Shown here: in pieces, positions 1 through 12,700 of the stretch
How positions within the stretch are numbered: the first letter of the stretch is position 1
How the letters are laid out: every line of letters begins with the position of its first letter
Assembly (NCBI GenBank): GCA_036426205.1
Contig: CM071570.1
Location: 139,144,754 to 139,208,753, forward strand
Length of the DNA stretch: 64,000 nucleotides
Reading direction: 5' to 3'
DNA from: Ascaphus truei
Lineage: Eukaryota > Chordata > Amphibia > Anura > Ascaphidae
Program-made: the position numbers and the translations under genes
The notes under the pieces: model-generated
Told to the model about the DNA's origin: nothing
The model's database searches: none
What the model saw: only the letters and a program-made list of their open reading frames with translations

Positions 1-295
1 GCATGGACCCCCCTCCTCCACTACCGCAATAGCAACTAGACACTGTCCCCAGCGCCGCAGACCTTTGATTTTTCGCTGGCGCTTGCCGTCCAAGTCTTGC
101 TACATCGTGCTGTGAAGACACTATCACTGCTAAATCGTTAAGCAGTATAGCTCGCTGAGGAGGAGATACGGGCTTCATAGCTCATTGGATAAGGGACCAG
201 GACTCTAAACCGCTTAGCACCATTATGTAAGTTTAACCAAAGCTTTTGTTTTTGCCGTAGCTTTTTCCAATATATTTTGTTGTTACTGGAATTAA

Positions 296-1365
296 TAAAA
301 CTCTCCACAACTTCTTTTATTCATCGTTTGTATATTTCGTAGAGGACAATAATTTTAGGTAATTAATTATAGTACATTTATATAACAAATGCAAGAATAA
401 ACATCTTAGATAATGATCTTCAAATAAAACAAAGCAAGATATACATTTAAAGTTATCGAAAGAAGACTATTTGTTGCTGCAAACTCAAGAGCGAGAATTA
501 CATTAAACAATTTCTGGACCCATTTTTAAGAGAATATTCAATTCTGACACCTTTTAAGCTGTAGGTTTGTTCTGAAACAACTGAAAGTGGTTATAATTAT
601 CCTCTTCCTGAGAAACTAACAAATCTATGAAAATGGCTAAATCTCATCTTATCGCTGCACAGGGAAGAGGTTAAAAACTCCTTTCTGAGGTATAAATTGA
701 TACCAACATGTAGGTTAGTACATGCCTCAATGTTTCACAGATAAAAGTGTGCAGCTACAGTATATAATAACACCGTCATATTATTCAGCTGCAGTTAACG
801 AAATGTCAAAAATGCTGTGCTGTTTTGCCAAAGATATACCATAAAGACGGCAAGAAGTAAATAAATAATTGGTGTGTGCGCGGAAATATAAATTATATAT
901 ATATATATATATATTACCAAATGACCCATCACAATATTAGAGATCAATATCAGTAATTAGAAGAAGGATTTGTGTTTGTTCTTTATATAATTAAGATTTG
1001 TTGCTGGTTGCGATACCTCTAAATAAATTAACACAAGGTTTCTTTATATACAGTTACACACAGGCTTTCAAGGCCTCACTGTTGAATACCAGAGCTTGTG
1101 TTCAACTAGATATACTTAAAAACTCACACTTGATCTATTGAAAGGCATCACAACAAGCAATGAACCTAAAATGCCTCCGGGACAAATACGGCTACCAAAA
1201 CTCCCTCTAGTAAAAGTAAGCTACCTTGAGGCATTAACAGTCATTTAAAGCAGATGAAAAGGGGTGAATACAAATAGTTATTTCTGTAAACAGTTCTCAT
1301 AACATACCTGATGCACATGGTTTAATGAGGCATTCAAGTCAATGCCTTTCAGACCAAACCAAACA
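296..1365 (-). other. UBE2J1: Probable UBE2J1 3' untranslated region
   Basis: AT-rich sequence directly downstream of the UBE2J1 stop with no coding signal. On the minus strand a canonical AATAAA lies at 316-321, which would place cleavage near 295. A TA dinucleotide run sits at about 893-914. Earlier, weaker signals such as ATTAAA at 1321-1326 are possible, so the end is an inference. Bases 1-295 show nothing I can name. Confidence 0.45.
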
Positions 1366-1638
1366 CTAGAGCTCATAGTCAAAGATGTAGTCATTGGCCA
1401 GGTATATTCTACGGAAAATAAGTGCTGCCAGTGCTAATGTCAGAACAACAATAAGCACGGCTGATCCGGTGTTACTTTCGTTGCCAGCGCGCTGTTGGAC
1501 CTGGATGAGGCCTGGTGAGGCTGGAGTCCTCCTCTGCTGCTGCGCCCGCCGCTGCCGAGGGCTCCTGGAAGCATTAGTACTTGGTACCGGTTGAGGGGTT
1601 CCTTGAACAGGGGTTGTTTCCATGTCCTGAGTCTCAGC
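1366..1638 (-). CDS. UBE2J1: UBE2J1 terminal coding exon 8 (tail anchor)
   Basis: Residues 219-308 and the TAG stop. It begins [10 protein letters not shown] and contains the conserved [10 protein letters not shown] basic stretch. The transmembrane tail anchor [17 protein letters not shown] (about residues 277-293) is followed by [15 protein letters not shown], nearly identical to mammalian UBE2J1. The acceptor is CTTCTTCAG. The Met at residue 224 opens a frame, but it is internal and not the protein start. Confidence 0.97.
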   Translation of the reverse strand, partial: AETQDMETTPVQGTPQPVPSTNASRSPRQRRAQQQRRTPASPGLIQVQQRAGNESNTGSAVLIVVLTLALAALIFRRIYLANDYIFDYEL

Positions 1639-4600
1639 CTGAAGAAGAGATACGGGGAAGATTATTCATATTCAGCCTCTGTGTGTATTATGATTTAACC
1701 ATTCAGACCCGCCACTACTCAAATGGTTGTAACTCATTCCAGTGTTGGACCATCACTAGAGCAGCACATGATGCTCTCATGTAGCAGTACATTCCCAGGA
1801 GCATACTTTAAACAGACCATAAGGCATATTCACTAAAGTCCAATAGCAACAACTACTGAAAATTACCATCAAGCTTTAGCGAATTTCCCCTTTGTCTGAA
1901 CAGATACACACAAAAATGTAACAAGGCAATATTCATCTAGCAACGGAAGCCCGACAGGAGATGACGAAACACCACCAGCAACTTATTTCTTTAAAATGAT
2001 GGCCTATAATTAGAGTAAATATGGCCCTATATAGACTACCGTGACAGGCAAAACAACAAAAGCCATAAAGATAGAATAAAGTTTTTTTTTTTTTTTTTTT
2101 AACGTAAAGTGTAATGAGACAAGAGGCACTTTCCAAGTGTCTAGCTCCTGGAGAGTGCTAACATTACCAAAGATAAACCCAAAAAGTGAGCAGATTACCA
2201 GCTATGAATCCCCATGATCACTAAATTAAAAAGCATACCACAAATGTATCTATTTATGGACATGCTTAAAGCAGTCAGGGATATGGGTCAGTGGACTGGG
2301 AGAGACCCACAGTGCTGTACAAAACCAATTCTGCAATGTAAATATTGATGTACATACTCTGCATAATGCGACAATGTATTGAAGTCCTTCCCAGCCCAAC
2401 ATTTTTTTCAAGGTTTCCTTGTTTTTCTTTGCAAGAAGTCAAAGGCAGCTTTGCAAGCACAGTATATGCTTATAGTTGCAATACCAGCAAAGTGCTAAAC
2501 ATTTAATCCTTTAAAGCACTAATCCACAGTCAACACTTAGTAGGCGATCATGTGTGGCAAATATGTTTCTGTAGGTTTAGGAGTTTTAAATGTTACTCAG
2601 CATAAGTGTTTGAGAGAAAACCGGTAGTTTTGTCAGGCAGTTACAGTAGCTCAATATGTGCTGTGAAACATCTTGTGGCTTTCTGGTCGAGTGAAGAAAC
2701 TCTAATAATTAAATTAGCATGTTAATCTGATGTACAGTAACTTTAAACTGCGCACACGTTCTCTGAAGTATTTCAAGAGTTTATGGAAAACGTACAAGAT
2801 TGCAAGTAAAGTGCAGTTTGTGCAAAAATCCCCCTGTAAAAATATATGTTGCTATAGTGACAATCTTATCAATCTTGCAGATCGATAAAAGTTACAGTAT
2901 GTTTTCTTTGAAACTACTTTTGCCCCAACACCACATAACTTTTATGGGTTTCCCTGCTGGCTAGGAATCAAGAGTACATCATTTGTATCACCCCAAACGA
3001 TACCCACTCCTCTGTGGGTTTTGGATGATTTATAAGAATATTTGAGCTGGACACTGGGTTGCTTTATTAGGTGTACTATACTTTTGGACTATGTTTCTTT
3101 GAAACAAGCACATCTGGTTCACGAGGACCATATGGCGTGCCACTCAACCCCTAATTAACCTTCTCTAACCAGAAGATGTGTTGATAATAGAAAGTGTATA
3201 GTTATGCCCAGGATTGCTTCATATAGTAGCATATTTTCAAGAGTACTGTACATCAACCACACTGCGTGGGAGTTTTGTTTGTCCTTTGTGGAAGACTTTT
3301 TTCAGACGCACGGTACAAAGTAATGGAGAGGAGATGGCTTATGAAAAAGTCAAGACTACTAATAAGAGTAATGATCATTGTGTGAAGTTACACTCGGTGG
3401 GTATTCCCCCTGTATCCCAAGCTTTGTAAAATGCAAAGCCTGATACAGCAGATGGTCTGACGTTATTAGACGTGTTTTTGTCTTTACCAATCCCCAGGCC
3501 CACCACCGCTAAAATAAACAAATAAATATATAAAGCACAGCTTATCTGGGATTTGAGCACAATTTATCACTGAATTTAGATTGCATTTAGAAAAGTCTAG
3601 TGGCAGCTGCCTTGGCTCAGGACCAGGGCCCATCCACTCCCATAATGGATGTGTTATATAAGTACTGGCCCTGGAAGAATTAGGGAAATGTCAAATTAAT
3701 ACTTTCAATTATAGAAGCAGTATATTATATGAAAAGGAAGCACTCATTACATTTCATATTTAAGACACACTAAACGTACTTGTTTAAAGCAGACTGCTAT
3801 TAGTTATCGCTATGGGCTTTGTAGGGCAAATGAAAGCTGTGTTGTGATATTACGCTTGCTGTAAAATATATTATTTAAAATGGCTATTTATCACGGTAAT
3901 TACTTTAGGTTTAACGTTGTCTTTATAGCCACTGCCATTGTTATAAGGTAAAAAAAATTAGATATAGATATCGATATCTATATATAATTTTTATTATATT
4001 TGGTTCCTGACAAAGCAAAAAATGTCAGAACAGGAGAAGAGTTGAGAAAAGAAAACCTTTAGTATAGAGTATTTTTACCAAATAATGTACAACCACATGA
4101 CCCAGTTAAAAGCTAGAAGCTCTTCAGAGCACACGCTAGCTTTTTTGGAAATGGCTGCATACTTTAGCTATGTTTTATTATTTTACTCCAGTACTGCTGC
4201 TTTGAAAAGAACACTTTTTTTTGGTACACAATTGTACATTTATTGGAGGCTGTAATGCATTTTGTTGTACAAACAGAACTGTACTTTCTAGCTATAGCTT
4301 TGTATAAGATTTCACAAGTCTTCATGTTTATTGTAGTAATTAAATATCTAGTCTACATAAGTCTTCAAGACCTCACACACTCTTCTCCTGTGTTCCAAAC
4401 AAATAGTATGGGTTTCTAAGTAACTGTATGTTTATTTACATAACCCCATACCCATCTAGGCTTACACTTTAGACAGCTTGTAGTTGGATTACATTTTGCA
4501 ATTCTGTAATGTATTCCAATAACTCCACAAGAAGGCTATTACTGGCATCTATTTGATGATCAGTGAAAACGTTGCCTGTACATGGGAGCGCAGGGTTTCC

Positions 4601-6502
4601 TTCCATAGGAAGTGCCGCGCTGTTGCGACGCCCTACGGAGGAGGGGGAGCTTGAGGAGATCACGTGGTGACGCAGTCTGAAGCCGTCACGTGACACGGAA
4701 GGGCACTCCAACCCCTGGGGGGGGGGCGGAAGCAGGCAGCGGACGCGCTGTAACAGCTGGCATAGTATCCCCACGCAAAGACAACCCTGCACAACTCCAG
4801 CACGCATCTGTGGATTACCACATACTGCCTAAACTGACCGGATGTTTGTGAGTGTATTGTTGATTGATTTTTTTTTCTGTGATTTTAACCTAGTAAAACT
4901 TTATTTGCACCAGGAAGTGTGCGCTTTCTTTTCTTCTCATCCTTTACATTTGTTTGAGGAAGACAATTAGATTGTTACATTCTTTACAAAATGTTATTTG
5001 TAGGCCAGCTACCAAGGATGACACAACTTTAGGAAATGATTGGCTGCAAAACAGAGACTTTGCAGGAGCAGATATTGGTTAATTAACCCCAATTAATAAC
5101 AGGATATGCATGTTCTATCATCCCTCCATATCTGTATGTAATGTTTCTAAGATATTGGGCGGAACATATTATATCCCAGTATTTTAGGTTGTCCAGCTGT
5201 GACTACAGATACTGCAAGGTTAAGTGTATACCATGTTACTATCTGGCAGAAAGAAAGGGGAAGAAGTTAATCCCTAGCATATGCTTTCCCTTCCAAAGGG
5301 GCGACAAAAGGACTGAATAAGAAAGTAGCTAACTAAGATGAACTGAAGAACAATCTGATTTACAATTAATTGACCAGTTTAACACTTTTGAAAAGGTGTT
5401 TTATTGAAGGGTGTTGTGCTGGGAGTACTTTGTGGCCTGTGATACCTTTTATGTAAAATACAAGATATTTTTTACACATTATGTCCAATTACAACCCTGG
5501 GCTGTCACCCCATTAGTACTGGTGGGCTTTCAAAGTTCCCTCCAGCAATGGAGTTAAAAATGCTTGTATATAAAAATGTTAATGCCATAAAATGAATAAA
5601 GCGTTGCAGGCTTATAGCTGGAACAGGAGGAGTGTAACTCACTGTAATTATTCACTTTTTGAAGTGAAACTTCTTTAGTGGCACCTAGTCCTGATGGGAC
5701 AAAACTGGAGAGATGGGAGACGAAATGTGAAATGGAAGTGACGTTACGTAAAGGACGCCGCTCCCCCCGCACGTCTCCTGTCACATATTGCCGCCGCTCC
5801 TAATGGCCGCCACACCCCCCACACGGCCGCAGACATATGCGGCGGCGGCGATAGCCACCGGCGTCGCTCCTAACGGCCGCCGTTCCCCGCTCGCTGCCCG
5901 CGTCCATGCCGCGCATGCGCAGTTGTGATGGCGCCACTGACTCATCCAATCACCGCTGGAGGAGTGGGGAGGGGGTGGCGCGCAGCCGCTATCTTCCCCC
6001 GGCGGGTGCAGGCCCAGCAGCGCACTGACCTGGATCTCCTGGTAGTGCTCCTGCAGGTCTTCCCACTCCCGCAGCGCTGGCAAGCTCATGGCGGCTGTGA
6101 TAGCCGAGGCCTCCGCTTTGCCCTCCAGCACCAGGCAGACACGGGCACTTCCTGGTTAGCATGCGCGGACAATGGGAGCTCTCCCCCCGGTCATGTGGTG
6201 CGCAGAATTGCGGAGGGGGGTGGGGAGGGGGAGTGTGGTGACCCGGCCGGTTGTGGCACCGAGTATCTCCCTCTATCACGCAGCACCGCCAGACGGGGCA
6301 GGAGGAGGAAGGAAAAGCTCCTGCTCCGGTCCGGTGAGGGAGGGCGGGTTGTTAACTTGTCGTCGGGGGGGCTGGCTGCAGCAGGACACACACACACTGA
6401 CCCACACACATACACACACTGACTGGCACAGATACACACACTGACCGGCACAGATACACACACTGACCAGCACAGATACATACACTGACTGACTGACTGA
6501 CT

Positions 6503-6546
<44 letters not shown>

Positions 6547-6560
6547 TACACACACTGACT

Positions 6561-6592
<32 letters not shown>

Positions 6593-6695
6593 ACACACAA
6601 ACACACACACACACCACAAAACACAAACACACACACACACACCACACTGTGGTGAGTTCAGTGTGTGTGTGGTGTGTGTGTGTGGTGGTGTTGGT

Positions 6696-6730
<35 letters not shown>

Positions 6731-9700
6731 CAGTCACACACACACTGACTGACACACATACACACTCACTGACACACATACACACTGACTGACACACATA
6801 CACACACACTGACTGACACACACACACACTGACTGACACACATACACACACACACAGACACTGACTGACACACATACACAAACACTCAATGACTGACACA
6901 CATACACACAAGGAATTCACACTTACTGTAGTGCAAATAGCTAATACAGGGGATGTGTGCCGAGCACGCGCGTTGTAAGTCAAATTTATTTGCGTTTTGT
7001 CAATGAAATTGTATTTTGATTTTTAATTAAAACATCACCAACACAAATACAATTTCTGTGACAAAAGTCAAAGAAGTTTCACTTACTATGCGTGTGCACA
7101 GTACACACAGCTTCTGTTTTCCTTTAAATTACTGCTAGATTGACAAATTTTGACAGTTACTTACATAACCACTGCAGTGGAAATGGCTATATAAAAATGT
7201 ACAAAATCTATAAAATGTCTTGTTTTCGCATTTTTTACTGAGTGTGCAACAGAAATCTCATACTTCATCTACCGCTTGAACCATAAGCATATGGTATTTG
7301 GGGAATATGGGTAATTGTCTCACTGTAAATGAAGCCCTGTACCTCGAAGCCAAAGCAAACAGTATGTGGGACTTGCTGATGTAAATGTCAGATGTTTTAA
7401 GACTAGGGACACAAAAATGATTGTAAACCTCCTGTATCAAAATGATGATCCCTATATAAAATAGGAAACACATGTGTGAAATGAAAACTGCTGCACAAAC
7501 ACCATCAGATTCATATCATACCTCAGGGGACATGTCAACATCTTGAACCGCTTTGGGTCTCTCTGGCTGCGGTTGCGAGTGACTTGCTTCTGCATTAGCC
7601 CCTCCAGGAGGATTCACCTCTGCCTGATGATGAGAGAAGCACACAGCAAGGTTTGTCAAAATACAGTTAACTTATGATGGATGGAACATGTTTGCATGCA
7701 AAAAACAGTACATGTTTTATAAAGCTACTACAGTAATCTCAAGTTTATTGTAAGAAACACAAGGATTAAAGCACTTAAAGGTATACATGCATACATATTT
7801 CTATTTATATAGAACCATGTATGTACATAGCGCTTCACAGCAGTAATATACAGGACATAATAATAGAACCCATAATGGGAAAAAGTAGGAGTGTGTTCTG
7901 ATAAGTGTGTCTGTCATGATAATATCATGAGATATTAAATCTGGTGCTTCAGGGGTTAATGTAGCTACAGTTTGATTTAAAAAAATACAAAATATTGGGT
8001 TGACGACAGGTTAAGACTCTTCCTAGGTCTGTCCAGAGTTTCAAAGAGGACTTAATTGCTGGGTTATCACTTATGGCCCACTAAAAGTACAAGATGTGTT
8101 GTATGGAGCTGATAAGAGTCTCGAGATAAGGGCAGTTGTTATGCCAGAGATGGGATTAAAATATTGCTCGCTTGACAACTTTTTAAACTGGATCATTTTA
8201 GAGCTACTTTCAAATGCATTCTCTGGAAGGTTCTGCAAGGTTCATGGGGGCATGGCTAAGAAATTATTCAACGAAAGAGTGACTTTATAAGAATATCATG
8301 TGACATCTACTGTGCATAATAAGAGTTGCATATCTGTAATCGTGGCAAAGAGACGCATGCAATGAGACCACACATGGCATGAGTAAGAGGTGCCAAGGAC
8401 AGATATCCATTTGTCACTCAAATTTAGGAGCAAGATGTTCATAATTAGTCTCGTTACATCCGTCACAATAGCCTGAATCTATTGACATGACTCACGTCTG
8501 TCTAAGTATCACACAAAGGAAGTTATGAGCGCGTATATATATTGAGAAAAACTCTTGAAATGTGAAAAGAGTGGGGGGGGGGGGGGGGTGTTTCCCTACG
8601 TCATAAAACCGTTAACCTAGCATCTGATTTATGACAAGGGTGGGCTTATGTGGTCCTCAATGAAAAGAGTGGTATAAGGCCAAACCCTTTATTTCTAGTA
8701 GGTGATAAAGGGACAGATATCCATTTGTCACTCGAATTTAGGAGCAAGTCGGTCAATATTAATCTTGTTACATTTGTCATTATTGCCTGAACCTATTTAT
8801 ATGACTCACGTGTATCTGTGTATCAGGGCCACTAAGTTATGAGGTCTTTCATATATCTAGGCACACTTTTAAACCAGAAGGGGAGGTTTCTTTTTTCCAA
8901 GTCGTAAAAACGTCAACCTAGCAGCTGATTTACGACAGGAGTGGGCTTATATTATTTCAATGGGAAAAGAATGGTGTATAGGTCATGCCTTGGCGTTATG
9001 AATCCAGAATTCAATAGAGTTGTGTTTTGGACCCAACACGTGCATTCTCATATTTCTACGCCAATGACCTCTCAGGGGAAATCTTATGGCATATATGGTA
9101 GAGTATTGTTTTATCCTGTTCTTTTAAGAAACTGTTTTGCATTTACTGTAATTGTATGTATTGTAATTATCTTTTTCTGTAATCTGAAGCACTGTATTTT
9201 TACATATATTAAACAATTCTTTAATAAGTGATGCTTTGGGGCTCTGAAAGAATGAATGAATTGTTGGACGCTCTGAAGTGAGTATTTACAGTTTTGGACA
9301 CATTTTGCTACAACAGATTTTTGTGGGGTGAGTGCATAGTTTTTCTATAATAAACAGAGACCTGAGACCCTGGCAGATATATTAATTTGCATATTATGCA
9401 TCATTCTCGGGTGGTGGAAGCATATACATATGCTTGTGAGTAAGGGGTTAATATTATCTTATTGAACGTACCTTGCATAGGAGAAAGGTGAGTTGACTAG
9501 AGTAGCCGTGTGTATTAACCCTGGTTGCATATCTAAGTCACGTGCTCACTTGTGTGCTGTGCGTGACAGGTGGTATATGGAGATGGATTTAGGGGAGATA
9601 TTGTTCATTTGAGGGACCTTGGTGAAAAGTGGGACAGCTTGCGAGCTGTGTATTGTCCCGTATACAGGTCACAACATGCTCACAGGTGTGCCATATGTGA

Positions 9701-12700
9701 CAGCGTCTAAGGGTCAAGGGCAATATATAGTATCAGCCACAGAGCTACCCATATGCTTTGTTATCGAGGTGTGTTTTAACATGGGTTTAAAAGGTGGAAA
9801 GAGGGTGCCAGTGGGATATTGTGGGGAAGGACATTCCAGAGGTGTGGGATAGCAAGTGAGAAATATCCAGCAGTATGTTTCCTTTATTAATTTAGTCCAA
9901 ATAGAAATTATTTTAAAAAAACAATTATTTAGCTGACTTATTTAATAGACTTAATCTGCGCTTATTATGCCGGCGACGTCGCTCAAAACAATGAACTCCG
10001 TTACTTATAGCAAGAGCGACGGAGCGGCCAAAAATTTGGAAGCCGGGGAAATTTGATTTTTCAGAGACTGTCGCCACATGTGACTGTCTCTGAACCAATC
10101 AATGACCCCATCGCTAGCGACGTCGCTGAAAGTTAAATGATAGCTTTCGCGGGTGGCGACGGCATCGGTCACGTCGCCAGCACTATAAGCGCGGCCTTAT
10201 TTTATAGAAGAGAAAACAACCCATTAAAAAAAACCTTGAGAAAAGTTTTTTTTTAAAACTGCGGTGCCACGGCATAAAAAAGGAAGATTTGCACGAACAG
10301 CAGAAGCCGTTTTCTCTGTACAGATGCGGCATGCGGGTGGTGAATATGCCCATGGCACCTCACTGTAAATGAGAATTTTAGCTGTTAAATCATTAATATA
10401 GCAGCATTTTACACATGTGAGTCCTTTGAAAAAGAATATGCTGCTATCTAAAGCAGCACTGAGTAGAATGCATATTCTTATCAGAAAATGAACCCCCAAA
10501 ACCTTACTAAAATCACAGAACTGCAGCGGCTTACCACCAAGCCATTAGGGTCACTAACCATCCTGCGACCCCCAACCCTTTATCTACTGTACTTTTAAAC
10601 ATTCATAGGAAAGCATTTTTTTGGTAATGGAGTAAGGAAGTCAACCCTCCTAGTCTGGGTGTTGTAGGTATCTAGAGTTATGCTTCCTAGGAACAGTGAC
10701 TGTGGGTGACTAGAAGTACATAAGGACACATACCACGCAGCTCATTCAGGAGAGTGAGGGAGCACAATTTCTTCATCTCCATGGAACATCACACGCTGCT
10801 CAAAACTCTGCACTGCCAGGGGGGCATTGCTTTGCTATATATGTTGCTGGCCCCTCTTGCACCAAAGAGGTTACATGTAAGTGCAAAAAAGAGAACTCCC
10901 ACACACAAATAAAGAGTGAAATAAAACGTATACAAATTGCAAACGTACAAAAATTATTTGAGAAAAGAAGCCCGGTTACAATATATAACACAGAACCTTA
11001 TAAGGTAATGGTCCAGTATATGCAGTTTATAGTTCAACTGGTGCAGAATAGGTACAGTAACTAAATGATAGATCACAGTTATTGTCCAGTTAAGTTGGTT
11101 CCAAATTGTAGTCCCTGGGCTAGCTGTCTGCACTGATGGAAATCCTGATGAAAGCTCTCTGCCCTTTTTCATACCATCATGGGGATTGGTATCCTAGTGT
11201 TGTCTTATAACCACCGCTCTCCATTGTGTCTCAGCCGGATGTCGGAAGTGACGTCAACTTCCGGTACAGTCGCCATCCATGCGTTCCACCGCAATGTGTG
11301 TCAGAAAGACAGATGCGGAACCGGAAACACACTCTGCGTGCCATCTTCTGCGTTCCAGATAGGCAATCCTGGAGGATTATACAATATGACACTAACATGG
11401 TAAAACCATTACGCTAATTAGCAAAGGGTTTACTCCATTTAATCGTATATCGTACGTGGAATAATATAATCAATTTAAGAAACATATATAATAGAAAAAA
11501 CAGTGCATACTAGTACAGTATATTACCTCATAGTATAGAGAACGTTACATCATAGTGGGCACAATATAATGATGCCCAATGTTATCAGATGCATGTGAGG
11601 GATGCTAGAACATACTGTAATGGGTACATAATAGTATATAGCCTGATGTAAACAGACCGTAATAGTCCCTGTTGTAGATCCATGTGAGGAATGCAACAAC
11701 ATAATGGTTACACATTGGTATATCCTAATCTGATCAGGCCAAATAGTCCCTATTACTTGTCCATAAATTACATTTGTCATTAGTAATATTTTGAACCAGA
11801 AAGGTCACAAATGTTACTGGTATGGATGTTACTGGTATGGATGTTACTGTTATGGATGTTACTGGTATGGATGTTACTGGTATGGATGTTACTGGTATGG
11901 AGATCCAAGCACAGTAGTGTAAATGGGGTAAAAGATATTACTGTGACGTGTACTAGCGAATACCTGGAGTCAGCCCAGTATACTTGGCAACCTCTTGTGC
12001 AGAATGCAGTGGGGAAATAGATCATTCCAACAATGGTATAAAGAGAATATATAACAGACCGAGAGATGGCCAGGCGGGTACACTATGTGGTAAGCAATCC
12101 AGAAAGTTAGCAACTCAAGGGGAAAGGCGACCAAAGACGGATAGGAAATTCTGTTGGCAAAACAGGCAAGGCAAATGAGAAAAAAAACGCAACAAAGGAA
12201 GGCCAGTGGCATAAATCGAAACCCTAACCTCTATCGGGATCATGGGTCAGGGGTGGGCGAAAACACCTCAGATCCAGGTCCTTGTTCATCCAATTAGGTA
12301 TCGATATATGGAGTCTCCTTATCCAAAACACTTCTCTGTAGTAGCATTAACTGCTTGTTGCCACCCTGTCGTGTTCTCTATACCCAATCAATCATTTGAA
12401 AGCATAGTCGGCTAGCGATATGGCCTGCCTATACAAAATGTCTCACTGATCCGTCTCCTGATAGCTGCCTTGTGCTGGCGAATTCTGTCCTTCACCTGTT
12501 GGGTACTCTCCCCCACATTTCCTAGTGCCCATGGGAATTTTATCAGATATATGACATACCTGAATGTGCAGGTGTAAAACCAATTATTGCGAACCTCTTG
12601 CTTGTCATGGGTTAATGTAAAGGTTTCCCAATTGTATGTCCCATTGGGAGCACTTTAGACATGCATAGTTGCCTAGTTTGGGGGGGGGGGCGGGAGGGGA

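Larger units (their letters stand above)
5651..7113 (-). mobile_element. Repeat element copy A with inverted ends and CA minisatellite
   Basis: Its left end reads TTTTTGAAGTGAAACTTCTT, and an inverted AAAGAAGTTTCACTT lies near 7071-7085. Both flanks (5651-5910 and 6918-7113) are homologous, in inverse orientation, to the ends of the 21.36-27.40 kb copy. Between them are the GC-rich exon candidate and a CA-rich array. It looks like a non-autonomous DNA transposon with internal simple repeats; the superfamily is not resolved and no transposase is seen. The strand given is arbitrary, opposite to copy B. Confidence 0.55.

Noticed and set aside
6191..6983. 235-aa and 149-aa Cys/Val-rich frames
   Set aside because: Pure GTGT repeat translation on the minus strand.
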